From the NCBI GenBank assembly GCA_949710005.1, contig CATIXD010000002.1:1-64000 (forward strand): a DNA stretch of 64,000 nt. The letters run 5' to 3'. The notes beneath the pieces are model-generated. The model had not been told where the DNA came from. It did not search any database and saw only the letters and a list, made by a program, of their open reading frames with translations. Source of the stretch: Ricordea florida. Lineage: Eukaryota; Cnidaria; Anthozoa; Corallimorpharia; Ricordeidae. The position numbers and the translations under genes are program-made. This document shows positions 49,570-61,239 of this stretch, piece by piece; position 1 is the first letter of the stretch, and each line of letters opens with the position of its first letter.

Positions 49570-49660
49570 AAGTAGGCTCCATTTCCGTCGCTCACTCGGG
49601 TCCTGGTTTTCCTCCCCGAGAAAGCCCGGACTCGAGTGAGCGGCGGAAATCGAGCCTATA
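49570..49660. repeat. Hairpin repeat
   Basis: Inverted arms GTAGGCTCCATTTCCGTCGCTCACTCGGG and the near-complement ACTCGAGTGAGCGGCGGAAATCGAGCC. Confidence 0.6.
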
Positions 49661-50096
49661 ACTATAATATAGCGGAATAACTTAACCGTGTACTTCAAAA
49701 GCTCGTAAATTCCTGTGTGAAAGACTTTAATTTCTGAGATTACAGAGCCAACTGCCTTTAGTTTATTGCCTAGTGAAGAAAACTGCTCCACATTAAGCTA
49801 GGGGTGTTTCTTCTTTCTTTAAAATATTTTGTAATATAAATGTTGGATGGGATATTTGCTTTCCTTAAACATTACGTGCCCATAAAAACCGTATCATGCT
49901 TGGAGCTTTCTAGGTACACTAAACATTCCAATATTTTTTTTTTTATTTCAATATTTTAACAGGAACATCTATTTAGCATAGCTAGTTTAAGTAGAGTCCT
50001 GTGTAACATAATATTACAAAATACTAAAAAAATAAGAATTACATTACAGGTTACATATAAAGACAATTAAATTTGAAGTCGTATTCCCAATTCATT

Positions 50097-50975
50097 CTAA
50101 GTCTTGAAAAAACGTTTCGCTTTAGTTTTAAACTCTACAAGAGTCATGCTCTTTCTTATAGTAAGCGGAAGCGTGTTAAATGTGCGTGCTCCATTTATGC
50201 GAAAGCTACCTTGGTATTTACTAGTTTTAGCTAGAGGAATGCGCAGCAGGTCTCGATGTCTGGTATGATAACTGTGTATTTCTCTAGCATGCCTAAATTC
50301 TCCAATGAGATATTGTGGGGCCAAGCCATTAATAGATTTGAAAACTAAGATAGACTTTAGATAGTCCCGCCGCTTTTGCAGGTCGGGCCAGCTGAAGATA
50401 TTCGGTAATTCGACAAACTCAACAATTCTGCCTTCAATGATACTTGCAGCCCGCCGATGGAGTTTGTCTAGGTATGCTTTGTTACCCAATCCACAGCTGT
50501 CCCAAACACTGCAACAATAGTCAAAAAGTGGTAATACCATTGCATTATATAGTATGATACAAGCGTGTCTAGGTAGGACTTTGCGTGCCCTACGTAACAT
50601 ACCTAGGCGCGAGGAGATCTTTTTACCTATGTACTCTACATGATCTTTCCAAGAAAGGTTTTGATCAAGTATGACTCCTAGGTATTTGAACTTATCAACC
50701 CATGCAAGGCTGTGACCATTGGCCTGAATACTAAAATCATTAACTGAAGCAAGCCGCTGGTGTGTTCCTATCAGCATCATTTTGGTTTTGCCTATATTCA
50801 GAGACAAAAAATTAGCGCGCAGCCAATGTATAACATTAGCTAGGTCTAATGTTAAATTATTCTCGATAGTTGAAACTGACTTATTAGCAAAGTAAAATAA
50901 GGTGTCGTCTGCATATAATTCTACATTGCAGATGCTAACGGCACTAGGTAGATCATTTACATACATTATAAATAA
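50097..50975 (-). pseudogene. 5'-truncated LINE, RT 3' half and C-terminal domain
   Basis: An uninterrupted 289-aa frame begins within the RT (I-M-Y-V-N-D-L-P, then L-Y-A-D-D-T-L-F-Y-F, the intact catalytic box). It continues through K-Y-L-G-V-I-L-D, P-L-F-D-Y-C-C-S-V-W and the thumb/C-terminal domain to F-K-T-K-A-K-R-F-F-K-T. Homology stops sharply at about 50975, the expected 5' truncation of a LINE insertion. An A/T-rich tail follows at 49940-50090 on the minus strand. The lack of stops suggests a fairly young copy. Clade is CR1/L2-like by motif order. Confidence 0.85.
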
Positions 50976-51521
50976 TATGAGCAGTTTTATCCCGGTAAAC
51001 TGGAAATCACATCATTTAAACCACAGTCGTTTCCCCAGTACTGTAACGGAGGTTTATTCATACCCTAGACACTCTGTAGCTTTTCGCTCCGATGTGTCCT
51101 GCATAGCATCGTGGTCCTTATATGGGTTATCTTGGGTCCAGTACTATTGGTTAAGGTGTTATGTTTTCCATTTCCTCAAACTGGTTGAATATTTTTTCCT
51201 TTGGTAGTGGAAACAAGTTAAAAGAAACGTCTTACTCTACGTGCACTCTATTGTTCCATTATGACGTGCTGTCATAGATCCACGTTTTGTTTGTACTAAC
51301 TACCTGCTCAGCTTCACAGTGACTCTGGTTTCTTCCCACTGTGAGGAACAGCATTGAAGGTACAAAGATGCCACTGTTCACATGTAGATACCACGGATAT
51401 TAAGGGAAAAGAAGAGCTCCTTTGTGTTGATAATATATTCTGTCTCCAATGCACGGCTGCTGAAGCCAGACATGTCTGACGGATCTAAGATCTTCCTTTT
51501 CTTTTTCTGTTTAATAGAAAA

Positions 51522-54500
51522 ATGCCTTCAGTTTACCATGAGAACTGTGGTAAACCGGGCCCAAAAAGCAACAACTACATTCCTCCACCAGAGGCGCGCT
51601 ATTTTAAGTCACGGAGTGCTCCTAATTCTCCATTAATTGGCGATAGAAAGCCTCTTGTAACCCGCTCGCCTCGCCTACTAAGAGGAATAAACCAACTTAC
51701 GGAAAAGCTTTCCGTAGAAAAGAATAGTGTTAGACCTAGCAGCAGAATTGGAAGGAGCAGGTCTTTCAACAATAAAGGTATGTTATTCAGTGAGTTAAAC
51801 GTTTTAAATCAAAGCATGTAATATGTATTGCCCTTAGTACACTCTACACTGAAGAAAGAATAAGGACGCTTTGGTACATGTTTTTGGATAATGTTAGGAG
51901 ATTTAACTCTACCTTCAAATAACCTCAGTATCACCAATCCTGTTAATGTAATGATAAAGCCGGCTGTCTGTACATGTCTGAGAGAATTCCTACACAAGAA
52001 ATTGGGATAGGTTAACGCTCGAAACGTCAGCACCCCCCCTTCTTTTACCGTACGATGGTACAAATTACTTTATCAACATGTTTGATTATCCCAATTTCTT
52101 GTGTTCCAATTCCCCACCGACGCAGCACCAGTTTCTTCAGAAACTACCCCCACAATACTGAGACAATTCCTAGGTCGGGAAGCTTTGCCATAAGCAGTTA
52201 TATGTTGATCGGAATCGGGTATCAAGTGATTTGACTGAATCAGCAGTTATCGAATCTAAACTCGGTGTTTTGAGGGGAATGCAAAAAGTAAAATTCCGCT
52301 TTTGCATTCTTTGAGGTTAAACACAAAACCACTTAGATCGAAAACCGGGTCGTTGCAATAAACAAATATATTCCAAGACTTGAGTGATTTACAGAGCCGT
52401 CCTCAGATGGTACTATGCTTCGCTATTTCGGCCGTTTCACAGTTTCATTCATGCGTTTTATTTTTGCTACTGCTTTTATGTTTCCATTTGTTACTGGCAG
52501 AATATAATCACGGGATTTTAATGCATTTATGGATCGGCTTAGCGGATTTTCTTCCTAGTTATATAATTTTAGGGCTTTAATCACATTACTGTTGTATCAG
52601 TCATAACTTGGTAACACGCATGATATTCACTGACATTTGTGGGCCGTACGTACCACCGGCCGGATGACAAGCAGGTCCTTGGATAAATTCCATTACAAAT
52701 AAACAGAAGAACGGATAGTGTTCAGTTTCTCTTTCTCTCTTTCACTTGTCTGTTACATTCCCTTATATTGATTACTGAATCGTCCTTCATCCTTTCGTCG
52801 TTCTTTCTTTCATCTTTTCGACGACTATTCGTACGGTTTCGTTCACCCTTTTAATTTTCTTCTGCTCCACTTTTTCGCACATACTTTGTTTTTTCGCCCT
52901 ATTCTCTCCAGAAGAAGAAGAAGGGAAGGCGAACTGCCAAGCAACTGTAACTTTCAGATCAAAGCTACCTTCCCCTCCCCTACACGGGATATGTTTTACC
53001 TTTTTCTGACGTCACTCGTCTTCGCCGATGCCAAGAGTTTTAGGCTTCTATTACTTCTATGGAGGTCAAAAGAGTCTTGGCCTTGTAGCGATGACAGAGT
53101 GCCATAAGTGTGGTAAACTGGTCTATTTTGGTAAGTTGGGAGATTGATAAATAAAACTGTTTTGGTTTAGGTTCAAGTAGCATTTGCGTTCCGCAGATAC
53201 GAAGATTTACTTCCTGAGAGTGTAGTACGTGGGAGTGTGGTTGATTCGTAAACATCATAATAATGAAAGAAGTGAAATTTGCACTTTGGCTTAGCGAGAA
53301 ATTTGACATTTTTTTTGGGCCTCCACGATCTTTTGCAGCCGAACAGAGGAATTCTCTTGGGAAAGTTTGGCACCCTGGTTGCTTGAGGTGCGAGGAATGC
53401 GGGAAGCGTCTAAACCCGGGTCAGCATTCGGAGGCAAGTGTCACGTTTAATTTGTCTCTACGTTCCTATGTATTCACCCGAGAAATCGAAAAGTCGTATT
53501 GTACTTAATCGCCACTGTCTATAGTATATTCTTTTTAAAGGTGTTGAAAAGTTAAAAAGTTAAATATCCCGAGATTCAAAACAGAAAACTTTTGTCTCTG
53601 GCGTCAGAGAAGCAGCGTACATTCATAACAAATACAGGACTACTCAACTTTCTCCACACGACTTCTCATAGAATGTGCCAACTTGAATTGTGACAAACCC
53701 TCCGTGGAGTTTGGGTTTTAAACACTGGCATGTCAGCTTTACAAAGGTTATCTTGTCTCATCTTGAATTTTGGTTTTACGATTTATCTTGCGCTTGTAGT
53801 AATATGGACGTGACAGTTATAGACTTTTACAGCTATTCCCTTCTACAGTAGATTCTTTTAGGTTAATTGTTACTACTTCAACCACATTCCTAGATACAGT
53901 AAACCTGCCTCTCTGCCAGGAAGGCATAGAATAATAATACTAATTTAGTCCTACATTTCTCAGCACGGGCTGCATCTCGACAAGTAAAGGATAAAGTACT
54001 GAGATGAAATGTTTATCCCAGTGTATACTGTATGGCAGTTTCTTGTGACAATGACATTTCGAAGTCCGGTCAGAAATGTGTCGCTAAAAAGTATTGCTTT
54101 CACCTAAGTGGTTTGCAGTCAAAGTATCTTCCCTATACAGTAAACACTAATATGGATAACTGTATTAGGACTGTACAGTCTCGGTGACTTGATTTAGCTG
54201 GGTCAATCAAGTGGACCATGCTCGTTATTGTTCAAAAGGTTGTTAAATACCCCCACCGCTACAATTTTCAACCATTTTGGCAGAACTGAGATGTTAATTA
54301 TCAAAGAATGTTTTAAGTTTAGTCTGACCTTCCTTTGCATCTTCAAAATTTCGTGTGACCTGTTCATGTGAATGAGATATTAAAGCAACCCTGTAGATAT
54401 CAACAATAGTTCCACAATCCTTTTTCCAAGAGCCACATCCTAATTTTACAGCAGTCATAAACAAAGAAGCTATGTTCACTTTGATCATTTTCAAACATGG

Positions 54501-57281
54501 AAGTCAATGTGTTTATGATGACTCAGAAACGAGTTCCCTATGTGTCATCAAGTTGGATGGTAATGTTGGTTTGACTCAAATACTTCAATTAATAGCATGA
54601 GGGTTTTTCAAACTGTTTCATTAAATGGCATGTTTTGAACTTATCTGTAAATATTTCAAGAGCTAGGTTATACATGTTTAAATCTAATATGTTTATTGCA
54701 TGTCCTTAAAATGGAAACATCATAATTATTTTGTGCTGGAACTCAGTTTAATTTGCTTTAGCATGAAATTAATATCAATTGAAAGCATTTATTTAACCTC
54801 CAACACTGAAATGTAGTATTAACTGAAAGCTCATGGCTAAGGGGTTTGCTCAGAATCATTCCATGTTTAATTCACATTTCATCTTGCTTTACTGTAGATC
54901 TTTGAAAACCCAATAAAATGATTATAATTTATTGTGTTTGGTAAATGCTATTAATATTCTGAAGAAGATACTCTGAAACTGTTTTGCCAGTGCCAATGAT
55001 TTTAGACTTCGATAAAAACCTGCACCAGAAACACAATAATTGTTAAAGTACAGTATATTGATGTCTCATCTGAGGAAGTGTAATTAGGAAACTCATGATC
55101 ACTGTAATGTAAGATCTCCAGTAAAGCACTGAAGCAATGTGCATGCAGTCCCTGCATGAAGTCCACCTTTATTCTACTAGATAAAGTAATAGAACCTTCT
55201 GATTTTCCTGAAATTAATGGAGGACTGATTGATTTTGCCCACAAGATAGATTGTGGCAAGATTGTTTATTCTGGATCTATAGTTGAAATGTTGCTTGTTG
55301 ATGATGTTCTGACTATTTACAGCATAGAGGGATTCCATACTGTAATATTCCATGTTACAGCTTATTGTTTGGGCCAGGAGGATATGGAAGGGGAGGTACA
55401 GAATCATATCAGTATTTTGCAGATGACAAATTAACTCCAGCCGAATTAGATGCCCTCAGGTAGAGTGGTCATGTCCTATTTATCAGGTGTTGTTTTCATA
55501 CCTTATTATCAAAGTTCCAAAATTGTTACTAGTCTGTTTCTATCCATTTTTGACTCAGTTGCCTAAAAACTGTGCACAAAGCTATATTTATATTCCTCAT
55601 GTTTTAGAAATTTGCATTGAATTTTTTTGAATAGAAATGAGATGATTCCAAAGTTAAAAGAGTACAATGTATTCTTTGAAGGACGAAAAGCTCTGCAGTT
55701 AACAAGCAAAGAGGTAAATTAAAAACAAACTTAAGAAATTGCGATAATCAAACAAGTTGACAAAGTAATTTGTACCACTGTAAGGTAAAAAAGGGGGTGC
55801 TGACATTTCAAGCATTAGCCCCAGAAAAACGTCAGCACCCACTTCTTTTACCTTACGGTGATATAACTTACTTTATTAATTTGTTTGATTATCCTAATTT
55901 CTTGTATTTCAATTCCCCACCAATGCAGCACCAGTTTCTTTAGAAACTACCCCACAATATTAAAAAAACAAACTAGTCTAGCACTTTTAACCCATAACAG
56001 AAGATGGGTGCTTATATGTTCGAGTGTGAGCTTTTATCAATCATGTGTATATCTGTTATTGTTAGGTTGGAGGCAGAATTATCCTTGAAGGTGTTCTGAA
56101 GATATTCTGGGGTTTGAAGGTTCCTGTTACACTTGCCAGTCACAATCTGTCTTACTGGAGGAGACGCAGCCAACGGGAACAGAATGCTAAGGGTGCAGTA
56201 AGCAAAAATAAAGAGGGTGTGGTATGTATTGCTTAATTTTTTTATCTTTTACTTCACACTGTCTTATTGATGTGTGATATAATTATTTATAAAATATTTG
56301 AGTAATTGCGCGCGCTGTGATTGGTCAGTTCGAGTTCATTATAGCTCCATAAAGCACTCTGCTTAAGTCACGCGCGTGCATTATAACTCAACATATGCAC
56401 GCAAGCTACGTCACGAAATAAGAAAACGTTTGTTTCTTGCCGCAAAGGGAACGGTTTTACTTTTCATTCAGCATTTAAGCCAATAAAAAGAAAGCATGTA
56501 CATGTAAGGAGAATACTTATTTTGATTAATTAAAATTCGCAATCCTTTTCTTGTTTAATATGTCTTTATGTTAATGTGGTGGTTTACATTTTATAAAAGA
56601 AATAAAAAAACCCGCCCTTCGTGCATTGTTGAGTTATATAAGCACGTGGGAATTTTTAAGAACACGAGAGAAGTGCATAGAGAAGCACTCGGCTGCGCCT
56701 CGTGCTTCTCTATGCACTTCTCTCGTGTTCTTAAAAATTCCCACGTGCTTATATAACTCAACAATGCACTCGGGCGCGTTTTTTATTTCTATAATAAATA
56801 GAGTTTATTGTGCACACACACAAAAAATGGAGTGCATAATTTATGAAACTATCTATGCATTTACAAGGCCACATCACTTTGAGAAGTTTGTCATATAATA
56901 TTAATTTTAACAAGCCATAAATTTGATTCCCTTTGTGAAATAAAATAAGCTGACTTATAGACTATATTATTACCAACACCTACCACAAACTAAGATACAA
57001 TGCAAGGTACTAAGCCTTTAACTCCTAAGGGGTCTCCCTTTGACAAGTACAATCATCTGGTGTTAGCCAGAGTAAAATTTATCAAGTCACTCTTAGGAGG
57101 GAAAGGGTTAATGAAGATACAGCTTTTATGACTTTGTCTGACAGAATGTGCAAATTGCATTGTACAGCGGTCAAGAACCAGCAGTTTAGAAAAAATCCTG
57201 GCAAGGCGCCGTGTCACAATTAATCAGAAGAATGTTCCTGATCCTGGTGATCAAAGGACAATTTTGGATTTCACTGTGCAG
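51522..57281 (+). CDS. CRIP-type LIM domain protein, seven exons seen, 3' end not found
   Basis: Exons in consistent phase: 51522-51777 (ATG, MPSVYHENCG..., basic Ser/Arg-rich), 53089-53130, 53339-53433, 55323-55459, 55635-55713, 56066-56221, 57168-57281. Exons 2-4 encode one LIM domain: C-H-K-C-G-K-L-V-Y-F, W-H-P-G-C-L-R-C-E-E-C-G-K, then H-R-G-I-P-Y-C-N-I-P-C-Y and the CRIP-family tail F-G-P-G-G-Y-G-R-G-G-T-E-S. All zinc ligands are present. The about 145 residues after it (L-T-P-A-E-L-D-A-L-R, G-G-R-I-I-L-E-G-V-L-K-I-F-W-G-L-K) match no family I recognise and end without a stop. The exon 3 donor is GC (53434-53435). LIM proteins of this type commonly scaffold cytoskeletal or nuclear complexes; this one's role is unknown. 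Confidence 0.8.
52005..52085. repeat. Repeat fragment with GAAACGTCAGC motif
   Basis: AACGCTCGAAACGTCAGCACC and TTTGATTATCCCAATTTCTTG are shared with 45840-45960 (inverted) and 55800-55905. Half of the hammerhead-like core is kept. Confidence 0.6.
55745..55910. repeat. Foldback repeat of the same family (LIM gene intron 5)
   Basis: GATAATCAAACAAGTTGAC ... GGGGGTGCTGAC and its complement GTCAGCACCC ... TTTGTTTGATTATC flank a CAGAAAAAC centre. Confidence 0.7.
56621..56769. repeat. Perfect palindrome, 68-bp arms
   Basis: Arms 56621-56688 and 56702-56769 are exact complements by eye and flank a 13-nt loop (TCGGCTGCGCCTC). The wider context (56282-56800) has imperfect symmetry. Transcribed, it would form a long RNA hairpin within the LIM gene intron. 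Confidence 0.9.
57015..57112. repeat. Short hairpin MITE
   Basis: CCTTTAACTCCTAAGGGG and its near-complement TCTTAGGAGGGAAAGGGTTAA. A related CCCTTTACACCCTAAGGGG occurs at about 45825. Confidence 0.55.
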
Positions 57282-57527
57282 GTGAGAAATAACATGTCAC
57301 ACTCAGATGCTTCAGTGCCACTAAAATGCATCTTTTGATTTGAATCACTGGCAGGCCTTCTAGTTACAGACAGGCCTTCTGGTATTACGCGATGGTGCGA
57401 TTTCGCACAATCGACCTCAAATCGCATCCGATCGCACAATTCACGAAAAATCGCATAATTCAAAAAATAACGCACAACATTCATAAAATAAAGCATGAAT
57501 CAACAAGTTTCTTTGGAATTTCTGCAC

Positions 57528-57564
<37 letters not shown>

Positions 57565-58214
57565 GGCTAACAAGAATCTTTCATTCGAAGCTAAAGCGTT
57601 ATTTTGAATGTCAAGGACCTGGTACGAGTCTCATTCTTAAAGAGTCGCCTATTGATGTAATACAAACACGCCCCTTGTTCAGATTAGCCAATCTGAATGG
57701 CTGTAATTTCCGGCCGTTTACCCGCACGGCGGATTACCCCCACGGGTGATTTTTGCCACAAGGTAAATCAAAGGAAACTGTGAATAAGTTGTGGATAGAT
57801 TATGTTTGAATGGGTTTTGAAAATAATTAAATTTTTTTTGACGTCAGTTTGTCGTGCGTCTGTCCTGTTATTGATCATGAATTAGATCAGATTAGGTTCC
57901 TTCTGTCAACAACAGCCTATGAAGTTTATTGGTTTTAATAAGCAATATTTTAAAGCAATTACGCGGCTTTGGCGCTGTTTATCGCGGCTTTGCTGCTCTC
58001 AGAGCGCTCAAATTGCTTAAAAAGCGTCAGGTAGGCAGGCTACGTGAAGAATAACTGTTTTTTTTTGCGCAGTGGACCACACTAAATTATTTTCATACGA
58101 GATCTTGGGGAGGAGAATGGGGAGGGGTAAGGGGGGCGTGGTTTGTATTATTTTTGTTAACCAATCAGGGCAGTTTAGCAAAGGAGCGTGTTGTCGTTTT
58201 CAAATTTCGCAAAT

Positions 58215-59471
58215 ATGGCTTCGAGAGTTTCTTCGTCGAGAAGGAAGAATATGGAGGGGAAGAATACTCAGTCCTCGAACAAGGGTGCTCAGCATGGTAA
58301 GAAGGATGCAGAGGTTACAAATATAGATGTTCAACAGTCTGTTCCTAGCACTGGGCCTTCCAAGAACGATGTTGAACAGTGCACTCCCGCGTGTGCTGAA
58401 CCTACCAAGTCGAAGATTGAGTCTCGCTCTACTGAACAGGAAAGTCTAATTGGCTACGTACAAAATCTTTCGCCGTTGAAGCGTAATCGTAAGAATACTT
58501 TAGATTACGCTTCTATGACTTTGCAAACAGCAAGTGGCAATCGTGAGGTGTTATTGTACTCTCCACCTAAAAGGTCACTCCTCGTGGAGAGCGAGAAGAG
58601 TCGAAGACCGATCAAAGTGTCATGCTTGACTTGTACTCCCGATAGGAAGAAGTTAATCATAAACGATATGACAAAGGTTTCCTTTCCAGATAGTACGGAG
58701 TATTCCTTCCAATTTGAAGATGTGCGATTGGCTACTCCAGATCCGATGACGATTTTACAAGTTTTAAAAGAAAGTGATGAGTGGAACTTGGTTACCGTGA
58801 AAGGCAAAGTTATGACCGTTAAAGACCCAGTTATCGTGGGAGAAAGGAAACTGAAACTAGCGGAGGCTGTCTTTGCAGATGCAAGTGGTAGTATTGTCTT
58901 GGATATTTGAGAAGCGATGATAGATACAATAAAAGAGGGAAACTGTTATTGTCTAAGCAATGTGCTAGTACGTATATGGTCAGGGAAAAAGAAGCTTTCT
59001 ACTTCATTTCGCACCACTGTTTCCTCGATCACAGATGAAACGGCGACTGTCAACATCAGTCCTGATTTAGCTGGGGGTGAGCAGCAAAGTATTGTGGTTG
59101 AGTCAGTTACTAGCGATGTCGAAATTTTTTCTATCGATAAAGTAGAGAGATTTCTTAAGTGTTTAAATTGTAAGAAGAAAATTATTCAAGTAAGTTCCAG
59201 CTCAGTAGTGCATTGTGATAGATGTGGACATACAATGAAATCATTGAGGTGTTCAATCGGGTTTTGTGCAAGAGTCCTCGTCGATACTGATGAGGGAAGG
59301 CGTATAACGTTGAAATTGTTTGAAGATGTGTTACAGAAAGTCATTGGAGATGATCTTTGTCAATTAAATGAGAGTGAAGTGGCAACGAAACTACTTCTGT
59401 TTGACAATGTTCATGTTACGTACGATTCTTCAAGTGGAACTGTGTCTGAACTTAATACAATCAACGAATAA
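58215..59471 (+). pseudogene. OB-fold/RPA-like transposon protein, one in-frame TGA
   Basis: A 418-codon frame from MASRVSSSRRKNMEGKN to TAA, interrupted once by TGA at 58908-58910 inside V-L-D-I-*-E-A-M-I-D. Here OB-fold proteins of the RPA type normally have Trp (TGG). The N-terminal 90 residues are basic and disordered, with S-P-P-K-R-S-L-L following. Two OB-like segments (V-T-V-K-G-K-V-M-T-V and V-L-V-R-I-W-S-G-K-K-K-L) precede a zinc ribbon (C-L-N-C ... C-D-R-C). It is intronless and surrounded by hairpin repeats, so probably transposon-borne. Single-stranded DNA binding is the likely ancestral activity. Confidence 0.7.
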
Positions 59472-59685
59472 ACTAGTTGGCAAGTAGAACTGCATGTGTT
59501 TTATTTACACTGAACCATTGAACTAATTGGTTTACTTGACAACGTTCATGTTAAGTTTCATGTTATAAGTTGTTTTCTCACATTTTGAATAAGTTAGCTA
59601 CTGGATACTTTAAGTAATGTTCATGATAAGTTGTGTTGTTCCGCATATTGAAATAGGTTATTTTCTCACGGTTTCAGTGAACATT

Positions 59686-59990
59686 TAACAATTATTCGCC
59701 GAAGGCGAAGTGATTATCGGTGAATATTCACTGAGACGAAGTCGAGGTGAATATTCATCGATAATCACTGAGCCTGAGGCGAATAATTGTTTTAGTATAA
59801 ATACATAGGTGATTATTTCAAAAAAAGAAAAAAAAGCATTGTACAACACGAAAAAATTATATTTCATCAAAAGCGCGCGAACGACTGGCAGCCATTTTGT
59901 TCGTCGAGGTGGTTATCGGCTGATAATCCGAGATAGCGAACCAATCAGAGCGCGCGGTTTTGTATAATCACCTGAGTATTTATACTAAAT
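59686..59990. repeat. Two adjacent inverted-repeat elements
   Basis: 59686-59795 is a palindrome with CAATTATTCGCC ... GGCGAATAATTG ends. 59790-59990 has ends TAGTATAAATACATAGGTGATTAT and the complement of ATAATCACCTGAGTATTTATACTA. Confidence 0.75.
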
Positions 59991-59999
59991 ATTGATAAT

Positions 60000-61239
60000 G
60001 TTCATGTTAAGTTTGATTTGTTATATTTTGAAATAAATAATTATTATATTTGATCTTTCATTGTTATTTAATACCAACTTCATTAAGTTTGTCACCTTCA
60101 CAACTGCTTATTAACAACTACATGTACACATGATTGTGTACTTTATGGTAAACTCCTCCAGAGAAATTGACTTCTGTGGTTAATTTTATCCAGTTCGTTT
60201 TGAAAAACACAAGTCCACTTGTTATAAATAATGTCAATACTCAGCCCTATTTTTCTATTTTAGTGGCTATGGTTGTTGCTTTTAAATAATCGGTCTGCAG
60301 ACTTTGACTTTGTTTTCTGGTGGAGATATCAGTAGCACCATTTTGTGGTGATGTCTTCCCTAAAGAAGTTGTTGTTGAGTGGAAATGTTCATTTGCCAAA
60401 TGGAATAGATGTGTCGTTGACAGCATCAAGCACATAGTTTGTACAACGTGGTCTTTTCATTGTTGGTCCACTAAAACTGACATCACGTGAGTTCATAGTT
60501 GATTGCTTCGATGGGATATGATATCTTAGTTTGGCAAGTTCTTTCCTCATTGATCTTATTGTCATCCTTTGCTGCAATGTGATGGTTATGACTGGGGCAG
60601 TATTGAGTTCAAATGGTATACACTGGTGCACCTGTAAAGATAGGGGTGTTGATTTATTGATATGAATGAATGAAATGAATAATAACAGTTAAAATGTAAA
60701 AGTCCTTTCCCAGTCTTACCTGAACGCAGATGATGGCGCCGGTGTGCTGATGGGTACCTGTAAGGGACTAGTACCACACCAGTGGTCCAGAAGGAAAATT
60801 TTTTGTAAACTAGTTCACCACTGACTGAGTAACAGGGTTGGCATGGTCAGCAAAAAGTCAGGGAAAATTATATCTTATTCAAGGTCAGGGAGAAGTCAGG
60901 AAGTTTCTAAATCCATGTTCAAAATCAGTTAAAAGTCAGGGAATTTTATCTTAAGGTTGCTGCAAATTATTTTTAGATTTTTTTGTGTAGTAAAGGCAAT
61001 TTTCTTTTAAAAATTATCTGAGCCATCCTTATTTTTGTTGATTGATGGCCAGAATAGTCATCCTGCAGGGTCACTGAAAATTGCTTTACAACCGGTGAAA
61101 AGTCAAATTTTTGTTGTCTTGGTGGGTGGCAATCCTGGAGTAAGCAGTACAATAATGGTAAATGAGATGCAAATAATATGTGATGTTGGTTTTACATATT
61201 TTTAAATATGGATACTTTCATCTTCATAGTGTAACAAAT
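60000..61239. other. AT-rich region, no credible gene
   Basis: Short minus-strand frames at 60240-60640 have no recognisable motif. Direct repeats of AAAGTCAGGGAA-type words occur at 60855-60950. Confidence 0.35.

Noticed and set aside
59686-59795. CRISPR-like or attachment-site array
   Set aside because: It is a single palindrome in a eukaryotic repeat, with no spaced direct repeats.
60240-60640. Minus-strand short frames near the Helitron remnant
   Set aside because: Broken by stops and without a motif that I can name.
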